Source: Nanohaloarchaea archaeon PL-Br10_U2g5
GTDB taxonomy: Archaea; Halobacteriota; Halobacteria; Halobacteriales; Haloferacaceae
Direction of reading: 5' to 3'
Assembly (NCBI GenBank): GCA_001564205.1
Contig: LKMY01000033.1
Location: 1 to 11,686, forward strand
Length of the DNA stretch: 11,686 nt
Shown: piece after piece, positions 1-5,045 of the stretch
Layout of the letters: each line of letters opens with the position of its first letter
Numbering within the stretch: position 1 is the first letter of the stretch
Notes under the pieces: model-generated
The model's input: the letters and a program-made list of their open reading frames with translations, nothing else
Database searches by the model: none
What the model was told of the DNA's origin: nothing
Translations under genes and position numbers: made by a program

Positions 1-11
1 CGTTCGAGAAA

Positions 12-82
12 TGCACCGTCCGGGAATTGAACCCGGGCTATTAGCTTGGGAAGCTAATGTCCTACCACTGGACCAACGGTGC
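12..82 (-). tRNA. tRNA-Gly, anticodon CCC
   Basis: Read on the minus strand, the sequence folds as a complete cloverleaf. It has a 7-bp acceptor stem GCACCGT/ACGGTGC, D stem GTCC/GGAC, anticodon stem TTAGC/GCTAA around the 7-nt loop TTCCCAA (anticodon CCC), a 4-nt variable loop, and T stem CCGGG/CCCGG with loop TTCAATT. The discriminator base is A and CCA is not encoded, as is common in archaea. CCC reads the glycine codon GGG. No intron is visible in the anticodon loop. It is transcribed divergently from the peptidase gene to its right. Confidence 0.95.
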
Positions 83-109
83 GCGTGAAACGCTACCCGA
101 CGGTGACAC

Positions 110-120
110 TTCAACATAGC
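110..120 (-). promoter_or_regulatory. Candidate TATA element of the tRNA-Gly gene
   Basis: The minus strand carries GCTATGTTGAA here, the only AT-richer stretch upstream of the tRNA. Its centre is about 33 bp from the mature 5' end, which would give a precursor leader of roughly 6 nt. It is a poor match to a TATA consensus, so this is a positional inference. Confidence 0.3.
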
Positions 121-142
121 GTTTCCGGTGCCGGGAGCCACA

Positions 143-151
143 CGCTTAACT
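143..151 (+). promoter_or_regulatory. Candidate TATA element of the M28 peptidase gene
   Basis: CGCTTAACT lies with its TTAA core about 26-27 bp upstream of the ATG at 174. That is the archaeal TATA-to-start spacing that would make a leaderless transcript. It favours ATG 174 over the internal GTG at 204 as the start codon. Confidence 0.45.
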
Positions 152-173
152 CGATGCCGAGAGTGCAGTTTCC

Positions 174-1616
174 ATGACGAGACACCCGGCCGCCGTGGCT
201 ACTGTGAGCGACTCCGACGCCGTCGAGCGCGTCCGAGAGCGATACGCCGAACTCGCCCCCGCACTCGGGCGAACGTGGACCGATGACGGGCCGTGGCGGT
301 TTCTCACCGACCTCACCGCGTTCGGGAGCCGGATGGCCGGTAGCGAGGGCGAGCGCCGGGCTGCCCACCTCGTTTCCGACGCCTTCGAGCGAGCAGGGCT
401 CGACGGGGTTACGATCGACCCCTTCGAGATCGACGCCTGGGATCGCGGCAGCGCCGATCTCCACGTGACTGTCCCGGGCCGAAACGGCGGAACCACGACC
501 CGCGAGTTCGAGTCGATCGCGCTTCCGTACTCCCCGGCCGGCACGGTCACCGGCCGGCTGGTCGACGTCGGCTACGGGACGCCCGCGGAGATCGACGAGC
601 GAGACGTGGACGGCTGTATCGCCGTCGCCTCGACGACGACACCGCCGGGCGGTCGGTTCGTTCACCGGATGGAGAAGTTCGGATACGCGATCGAGTCGGG
701 GGCGGTCGGATTCATTTTCGTCAACCACCTCGACGGCCAGCTTCCCCCGACCGGCTCGCTGACGTTCGGCGGGGAGGCCGATGCGGTCGCCGTCGGCGTC
801 TCGAAGGAGACTGGCTCGTGGCTTCGCGAGTACGCAGTCGGCAGGGAGACCGATGTCGTCGACAACGCCGAACCAGTCGGCACCGAGGCCGACATCACCG
901 TCCAGGCGACGACGGACCGAGGAGAGAGCCGGAACGTCATCGGCCGCGTCGGGCCGGACACCGACGAGCGACTCCTCCTGATAGGCCACTTCGATGCACA
1001 CGACATCGCCGAAGGGGCACTCGACAACGGCTGCGGAATCGCAACCGTCGTGACCGCAGCGAAGATCCTCACCGAGGCGGACCTCCCGATCGGCGTCGAT
1101 GTCGTCGGTGTCGGCTCGGAGGAGATCGGTCTCCTCGGTGCGGAACACCTCGCTGACCAGTTGGACCTCGATCGCGTTCGCGGCGTGGTCAACGTCGACG
1201 GTGCGGGACGGTTTCGCGATCTCGTCGCGATGGCACACGCCTCCGCAGACGCCGCATCGGTCGCGCGAGCGGTGTCGGCAGCGACTCGACAGCCGGTTTC
1301 GGTCGAGACGGAGCCGCACCCGTTCTCGGACCAGTGGCCCTTCGTCCGCCAAGGCGTGCCTGCGCTCCAGTTACACAGCGACTCGGGCGACAGGGGGCGC
1401 GGCTGGGGACACACCCACGCCGACACCCGCGACAAAGTAGACGATCGAAACGTGCGCGAACACGCTATGCTGACCGCCCTGTTAGTTACGGAGTTTGCGG
1501 CGTCCGACCGGGAGGTGGAGCGACTCGACCAAGACGAACTGAGCGAGGCGTTCAGAGCGGCCGACTTCGAGACGGGGATGCGCGCGGCGAACCTGTGGCC
1601 CGACGACTGGGAGTGA
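174..1616 (+). CDS. M28-family zinc metallopeptidase with PA-like insert
   Basis: A 480-residue protein that probably removes N-terminal amino acids from peptides with a co-catalytic zinc pair. The M28 ligand set is visible in order: H272 (in GHFDAH), D284 (in ALDN), E316 and E317 (in GSEEIGLLG), D342 (in NVDGAG) and H413 (in GHTHADT). Residues about 120-240 form an insert between the N-terminal region and the catalytic core that resembles a protease-associated (PA) domain. There is no signal peptide, Tat motif or membrane segment, so a cytoplasmic enzyme is inferred. The start at 174 is supported by a TTAA element 26-27 bp upstream; GTG 204 is the alternative. The gene stands alone and converges on nadE with an 88-bp gap. 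Peptide specificity cannot be read from the sequence, and other M28 roles (carboxypeptidase-like) are possible. Confidence 0.88.
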   Translation: MTRHPAAVATVSDSDAVERVRERYAELAPALGRTWTDDGPWRFLTDLTAFGSRMAGSEGERRAAHLVSDAFERAGLDGVTIDPFEIDAWDRGSADLHVTVPGRNGGTTTREFESIALPYSPAGTVTGRLVDVGYGTPAEIDERDVDGCIAVASTTTPPGGRFVHRMEKFGYAIESGAVGFIFVNHLDGQLPPTGSLTFGGEADAVAVGVSKETGSWLREYAVGRETDVVDNAEPVGTEADITVQATTDRGESRNVIGRVGPDTDERLLLIGHFDAHDIAEGALDNGCGIATVVTAAKILTEADLPIGVDVVGVGSEEIGLLGAEHLADQLDLDRVRGVVNVDGAGRFRDLVAMAHASADAASVARAVSAATRQPVSVETEPHPFSDQWPFVRQGVPALQLHSDSGDRGRGWGHTHADTRDKVDDRNVREHAMLTALLVTEFAASDREVERLDQDELSEAFRAADFETGMRAANLWPDDWE

Positions 1617-1704
1617 GACGATCGCCGACCGACAAGCGACAGGGTCGTGACGAGGGATCCACACCACAGATCCGAAGCGGCCGGTCCGCAGGTCGGGGTT
1701 AGTG

Positions 1705-2655
1705 CTATCGGCCGGCTGCGTCGGGGATCGGCGGTGGGGCGCGCTTGTGGACCGTTGAGCGGTACCTCTCGAGCAGGTCTGTGACCGTCTTCTCGTCGAC
1801 CGACTGATCGGTGTCGACGCCGCCGATTCGATCAGTGATCGCCTCGACGCCGAGGTCGCGATCGACGCCGAGTTGCAGAATCGGGTCGATAGCTTCGTAA
1901 GCGGCGCCGAGGTCGTCTGTGTCCCGCTGGCCGGGGAGAAACCCGGCCGACGGCGTTTTTTCGACGACGAACTCCGGAACCGCAAGTTCGGCTGCGAGCG
2001 CTCGAACGTCTGTTTTGTACAAGTGGCCGAGCGGGAGCAGATCGACCGCACCGTCACCGTATTTCGTGAAGTAGCCGAGGAGCAGTTCGCTCCGGTTTGT
2101 CGTCCCACAGACGAGCCGATTTGTGGCGTTCGCAGCGAGGTAGGCGAGCGTCATCCGGAGTCGAGCGACCGCATTACCGGAGCGGGTCGGCTCGTCGTGG
2201 AGGTCGAACTGATCCGGCGCCACGGCGCCGAACTGCGCGAACAGCGGCTGGAGGTGGACCGTGTCGTGTGCGATACCGAGCGCGTTCGCGAGCGCTTCAG
2301 CGTCCCGCGCATGTGGCGCACCGATCTTGTTGCAGGGGAGGATCAGACCGTACACGTTGTCGGCACCGAGTGCTTCAACCGCAAGCGCGGCCGTTACCGT
2401 CGAATCCAGCCCGCCGCTCATATTTACGATCACACCGTCGGCCGTGGCGCGTTCAACGCGCTCATTGAGGAACGAACGAATTCGTTCTCGCTCAGTTTGC
2501 GGGTCGCACGCGTCGAAGGCGGACTCCTCGTCGTCAGTCAATGGCGAGACGGTCGCTTCGCCGCAGCTCCCTGAATCACACTCGTCGGCGTTCGTAGTCG
2601 AAGAACGGCCGGGGATCGATCCCGAGCTAAATGCGGCCGTCCCGGGCTCATCCAT
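1705..2655 (-). CDS. nadE: NAD synthetase (NadE, ammonia-type, no amidotransferase domain)
   Basis: It catalyses ATP-dependent amidation of deamido-NAD to NAD, the last step of NAD synthesis, in the cytoplasm. The 316-residue protein has the PP-loop SGGLDST at residues 80-86, GTTNRSELLLGYFTKYGDG at about 184-202, the YKTDVRAL stretch at 213-220 and PSAGFLPGQ at 235-243, all typical of NadE. No glutaminase (nitrilase-like) domain is present, which implies ammonia as nitrogen donor. The first 45 or so residues are low-complexity, rich in S/G/D/E, and lie outside the usual catalytic region, so the protein is longer than the roughly 250-280 residues usual for single-domain NadE. The start is supported by GAGGTG on the minus strand (2663-2668), 7 nt before the ATG. 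The gene is divergent from the winged-helix regulator across the AT-rich region. Confidence 0.92.
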   Translation of the reverse strand: MDEPGTAAFSSGSIPGRSSTTNADECDSGSCGEATVSPLTDDEESAFDACDPQTERERIRSFLNERVERATADGVIVNMSGGLDSTVTAALAVEALGADNVYGLILPCNKIGAPHARDAEALANALGIAHDTVHLQPLFAQFGAVAPDQFDLHDEPTRSGNAVARLRMTLAYLAANATNRLVCGTTNRSELLLGYFTKYGDGAVDLLPLGHLYKTDVRALAAELAVPEFVVEKTPSAGFLPGQRDTDDLGAAYEAIDPILQLGVDRDLGVEAITDRIGGVDTDQSVDEKTVTDLLERYRSTVHKRAPPPIPDAAGR

Positions 2656-2662
2656 CTGCGCC

Positions 2663-2668
2663 CACCTC
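2663..2668 (-). promoter_or_regulatory. Shine-Dalgarno site of nadE
   Basis: The minus strand reads GAGGTG, complementary to the 3' end of archaeal 16S rRNA, with 7 nt between it and the ATG at 2655. This decides the start and implies a leadered mRNA. Candidate TATA elements lie further upstream: GAGTTAACC around 2707-2715 (short leader) or GTATTTACTT at 2751-2760 (leader of about 70 nt). I cannot choose between them. Confidence 0.6.
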
Positions 2669-2788
2669 TGTCGCCGTAGTCAGCACGTGTCGCGACCCCG
2701 ACTGGTGGTTAACTCGTCGATTCATACTCAGTTTCTAGTTCAAAATGAAGAAGTAAATACTCACTGGAGCCATTGTTTAAGGAATTAT

Positions 2789-2814
2789 GGTTCTTATGCA
2801 CAACATCAAGAACC
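2789..2814. repeat. Inverted repeat GGTTCTT-12 nt-AAGAACC
   Basis: Perfect 7-bp arms at 2789-2795 and 2808-2814 with a 12-nt spacer. The geometry would suit either a dimeric regulator site or a short RNA hairpin. It lies in the nadE/regulator intergenic region, roughly 135 bp upstream of nadE and 215 bp upstream of the regulator gene. Confidence 0.5.
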
Positions 2815-2821
2815 GAACCGC

Positions 2822-2845
2822 TAGTACTGTACTAAATATACAGTA
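2822..2845. repeat. Overlapping palindromes TAGTAC-T-GTACTA and TACTGTA-7 nt-TACAGTA
   Basis: Two perfect inverted repeats share bases: 6-bp arms around a single T (2822-2834), and 7-bp arms (2825-2831 and 2839-2845) with a 7-nt spacer. Nested symmetry of this kind is typical of operator DNA, although AT-rich DNA yields short palindromes by chance. A candidate ligand is the adjacent winged-helix protein; this is inference. Confidence 0.5.
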
Positions 2846-2974
2846 AAAGAACAAAAAAGATACCGATTGTTCAGACAAGAGAGTTCCGACACTTCGTGTA
2901 TTTCTATACATTGCGTTATTAAAAGTATGATTGTACATTCATCACTTTTTCTCGCCTAGATTATTTGTAACAAG

Positions 2975-3007
2975 TGTATAAGGTCGCTAAACCCTAACGT
3001 TTATACA
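2975..3007 (+). promoter_or_regulatory. Two candidate TATA elements for the winged-helix regulator
   Basis: TGTATAAG (2975-2982) would place transcription start near 3005, giving a leader of about 25 nt that includes the ribosome binding site at 3020. TTTATACA (3000-3007) is centred about 27 bp before the ATG at 3030 and would make a leaderless mRNA. The presence of a good Shine-Dalgarno site favours the upstream element; both may be used. Confidence 0.5.
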
Positions 3008-3019
3008 ATCTAGTCTGCT

Positions 3020-3025
3020 GGAGGT
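3020..3025 (+). promoter_or_regulatory. Shine-Dalgarno site of the winged-helix regulator
   Basis: GGAGGT, a full core match to the 16S 3' end, lies 4 nt before the ATG at 3030. It supports that start and a leadered transcript, which is a minority pattern among the promoters in this window. Confidence 0.6.
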
Positions 3026-3029
3026 TGGT

Positions 3030-3563
3030 ATGTCAACGATACAGCTCACGTCGAGTCAAAAACGGATTCTCACGTCGCTCGTGAACCTCGCGGAAAACAC
3101 GGACCAGCCAGTCTGCGGACGTGAAATCGCCGAAACGGTCAACCGGAACGCCGGAACTGTTCGCAATCGGATGCAGAGTCTCCGCGACCTCCAACTCGTT
3201 GAGGGTATTCCCGGTCCAGACGGTGGGTACGTTCCGACTGACGGCGCGTACGAGACGCTTGGGATCCGGCGAATGGACGATGCCGCGCGCACGCCGGTCA
3301 CGTGCGAGGGTAACCCCGTGGCGGAAGTGAACGTCGAGGATATCGACTTATCCAGCGTCGCAAATCCCGATCTGTGTCGGGCGGAGCTCGTGATCCGCGG
3401 ACCGGTCGGAACGTTCGAAGCGGGCGACCACGTGACCGTCGGGCCAACTCCTGCGGCGGGCCTGCGGTTATCGGGCACCGTTGACGCGACGAACATCGAC
3501 GGCAACACCCTCCTGTTACGCGTCGACGGAATGGAAACCCCCTCCGTAGAGCCGGCCGCCTGA
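3030..3563 (+). CDS. Winged-helix (Rrf2-like) transcriptional regulator with C-terminal beta-rich domain
   Basis: A 177-residue protein. Residues about 5-75 form a winged helix: a first helix with SSQKRILTSLVNLAE, a helix around GREIAETV, the recognition helix NAGTVRNRMQSLRDLQLV (40-57), and a glycine-rich wing PGPDGGY (61-67) like that of Rrf2-type regulators. Residues about 90-170 look beta-rich (for example RAELVIRGPVGTFEAGD and LSGTVDATNIDGNTLLLRV) and may bind a ligand or mediate dimerisation. I recognise the overall architecture from haloarchaeal proteins annotated as Rrf2 or HTH-domain regulators but know no assigned target. Cys29, Cys92 and Cys116 are present but not in the clustered spacing of an Fe-S Rrf2 protein. 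It has its own promoter in the repeat-rich upstream region, so autoregulation and control of nadE are plausible inferences. It ends 9 bp from the convergent neighbour. Confidence 0.75.
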   Translation: MSTIQLTSSQKRILTSLVNLAENTDQPVCGREIAETVNRNAGTVRNRMQSLRDLQLVEGIPGPDGGYVPTDGAYETLGIRRMDDAARTPVTCEGNPVAEVNVEDIDLSSVANPDLCRAELVIRGPVGTFEAGDHVTVGPTPAAGLRLSGTVDATNIDGNTLLLRVDGMETPSVEPAA

Positions 3564-3572
3564 GACCGTCGG

Positions 3573-3917
3573 CTACGCGTTTACGAACGGCTCCCATCCC
3601 TCCCAGCGTAGTAGCGCCTCCGCGCGGTCTGCATCCGCTAACAGCACGTTTCGCCGGTCCGGAAGAGTCTCGTCGGCCATCTCTCGGGGGAGCGCGAGCG
3701 TGCCGCTCGGAACGTCGTCGTCGCCGCCAACCGGTATGTGGCCAACATCGATTTTCATTACGAGGGGTGCGTCGAGTCGTTCGACCCCCTTGCCGTCCGC
3801 GTACAGCTGTTCGTTGACGTGCTCGTGGTCCGCCCGCTGGATGACGGCACGCTCGCCGCTGTGGGGTTCCACGTACAGCTCCCCCAGGTAGTAGCCGCTT
3901 GAGAATCGCTCGAACAT
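3573..3917 (-). CDS. Small conserved haloarchaeal protein, probably DUF5802
   Basis: A 114-residue protein beginning MFERFSSGYYLGELYVEP, which I recognise as resembling the haloarchaeal DUF5802 family; function unknown. It has no signal peptide, membrane segment or cysteine pattern and is net acidic, so a soluble cytoplasmic protein is inferred. The visible conserved-looking blocks are SSGYYLGELYVEPH near the N-terminus, HEHVNEQLYADGKGVERLD, and VPSGTLALP in the middle. An in-frame ATG 24 bp upstream (3941) would add eight residues. However, the TATA element at 3946-3955 predicts transcription starting near 3923, inside that extension, so the start at 3917 is preferred. Its transcript converges with the winged-helix gene (9-bp gap). 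Confidence 0.75.
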   Translation of the reverse strand: MFERFSSGYYLGELYVEPHSGERAVIQRADHEHVNEQLYADGKGVERLDAPLVMKIDVGHIPVGGDDDVPSGTLALPREMADETLPDRRNVLLADADRAEALLRWEGWEPFVNA

Positions 3918-3945
3918 ACTATGCGTGATACTCTCTGGCATGGCT

Positions 3946-3955
3946 GTATATAAGC
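3946..3955 (-). promoter_or_regulatory. TATA box of the DUF5802-like gene
   Basis: The minus strand reads GCTTATATAC, a strong archaeal TATA match. With the usual 26-27 bp spacing, transcription begins near 3923, about 6 nt before the ATG at 3917 and downstream of the ATG at 3941. This is the main argument for the shorter protein. Confidence 0.7.
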
Positions 3956-4007
3956 GTTTCTGGCGGAGTGCTCTCGGTCACAACGGCGACTGTCGAACCC
4001 GGCTGAC

Positions 4008-4024
4008 ATCGAACTTCCTTCGAT
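4008..4024 (-). repeat. Short inverted repeat downstream of gnd
   Basis: ATCGAA and TTCGAT (6-bp arms, 5-nt loop) lie 44 bp beyond the gnd stop codon and 53 bp before the TATA box of the next gene. It could form a small hairpin in the gnd 3' end. No T-tract follows, so it is not a convincing terminator. Confidence 0.3.
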
Positions 4025-4067
4025 GCAGCTGTCGCCTTCGACGTGATCTCCCGCGCGAGCCGTCCGT

Positions 4068-4985
4068 CTACTCCTCGCGCCGAGCGACCTCGTGTCGCCC
4101 GAACCCATATCGGAGCCGGTTCGCAAGCCGGCGGGAGAACCGGCCTTCGTTTCGCGAGTCGAATCGCTCTGCGAGCGCTTGATAGATGATCGGAACGGGA
4201 ACCTCCTGTTCGAGCGCCTCCTCAACGGTCCACGTCCCGGTCGAACCGCCCGCGATACGGTCGGCGACGTCACCGAGATCCGACCCTTCTTCGCGAAACG
4301 CCTCCTCGCAGAGTTCAAGCAGCCACGATCTGATCACGGCGCCGTTGTTCCACGTGCGCGCGACGGACTCCATATCGAGGTCGTATCGCCCCTCGGTGAG
4401 CAGCTCGAACCCCTCGCCGTACGCCTGCATCAGCGCGTACTCGACGCCGTTGTGGACCATCTTCACGTAGTGACCTGAGCCGGACTCACCCATGCGGTCG
4501 TGCCCTTTTGGTCCCGTCGCCACCGCGTCGAAAACGGGGACCAGCGCCTCATAGGCCCACGCTGGCCCACCGATCATCAGCGAGAAGCCCTCCTCGGCGC
4601 TCGCTGGGCCGCCGGAGGTTCCACAGTCGAGATAGGCGGCGTCCGTCTCCTCGGCGCGCCGGACCGACTTGTGAAACCGAGAGTTACCGCCGTCGACGAC
4701 GATGTCGTCGCCGTCGAGGTGTGGTTCAAGCTCCGCGAGCGTGGCGTCGACCGCGTCGCCCGCGGGCACCATCAGCCAGATGCGTTTGCCGGCGTCGTCG
4801 TTTCTCGCCTCGTTCAGTCGTTCACAGAGGTCTGCGACCGAGTCCGCCGGCTCGGTGCCGTTCTCGGCCGCGGTCGCCGTCGCCTCTGCCGAGAGGTCGA
4901 ACGCGGTCACGTCGTGGCCCGCTCTCATCGATCGATTCGCGACGATCTGTCCCATCCGTCCGAGTCCGATGACGCCGAGTTCCAT
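4068..4985 (-). CDS. gnd: 6-phosphogluconate dehydrogenase, decarboxylating (short type)
   Basis: It oxidatively decarboxylates 6-phosphogluconate to ribulose 5-phosphate and CO2 with reduction of NAD(P), the pentose-forming step of the oxidative pentose phosphate pathway in the cytoplasm. The 305 residues match the short class of the family (about 300) rather than the 470-residue class. Visible are the Rossmann fingerprint GLGRMG (7-12), the substrate-loop signature DCGTSGGPASAEEG (120-133), and the catalytic block KMVHNGVEY with K175, H178, N179 and E182. The second beta strand ends TAFD, with D30 where NADP-dependent long-class enzymes usually carry the N-R-T type motif. An acidic residue there usually favours NAD, but the cofactor is not proven. 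No glucose-6-phosphate dehydrogenase gene lies nearby. It is 60 bp downstream of the transporter gene on the same strand; no clear TATA or Shine-Dalgarno site is seen, so co-transcription is possible. Confidence 0.92.
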   Translation of the reverse strand: MELGVIGLGRMGQIVANRSMRAGHDVTAFDLSAEATATAAENGTEPADSVADLCERLNEARNDDAGKRIWLMVPAGDAVDATLAELEPHLDGDDIVVDGGNSRFHKSVRRAEETDAAYLDCGTSGGPASAEEGFSLMIGGPAWAYEALVPVFDAVATGPKGHDRMGESGSGHYVKMVHNGVEYALMQAYGEGFELLTEGRYDLDMESVARTWNNGAVIRSWLLELCEEAFREEGSDLGDVADRIAGGSTGTWTVEEALEQEVPVPIIYQALAERFDSRNEGRFSRRLANRLRYGFGRHEVARREE

Positions 4986-5045
4986 GCGCGAGGGGTGGCG
5001 ACGGGCCGCCGTAGTGGTTCCGGTTCCCCGATCACGCCCCCTCCG

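Larger units (their letters stand above)
2656..3029. other. AT-rich intergenic region between nadE and the winged-helix regulator
   Basis: This is the only stretch over 300 bp without a supported gene. From 2721 to 3010 I count 98 G/C in 290 bases (34%), far below the flanking genes. It holds candidate promoters for both divergent genes and a cluster of short perfect inverted repeats: GGTTCTT/AAGAACC (2789-2814), TAGTAC-T-GTACTA (2822-2834), TACTGTA/TACAGTA (2825-2845), TGTAT/ATACA (2897-2910), TGTACA (2932-2937) and TTGT-A-ACAA (2965-2973). A 19-codon ATG ORF (2787-2846) lies inside but has little support. No RNA gene was recognised. Confidence 0.8.

Noticed and set aside
87..125. Inverted repeat GAAACGCT (87-94) / AGCGTTTC (118-125) between the tRNA and the peptidase gene
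   Set aside because: Perfect 8-bp arms but a 23-nt loop overlapping the tRNA promoter region. There is no second copy or partner feature to support an operator or attachment site, so it is left as a possible chance repeat.
111..1352. Long antisense open frame (413 codons) on the minus strand across the peptidase gene
   Set aside because: Typical high-GC shadow frame: arginine- and valine-rich composition, no family resemblance, and fully overlaps a well-supported M28 gene.
204..1616. Alternative GTG start at 204 for the M28 peptidase
   Set aside because: Gives a plausible N-terminus (SDSDAVERV) but the TATA-like element at 143-151 is spaced for ATG 174.
1617..1704. Possible terminators between the convergent peptidase and nadE genes
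   Set aside because: No T-rich tract or convincing hairpin in either direction.
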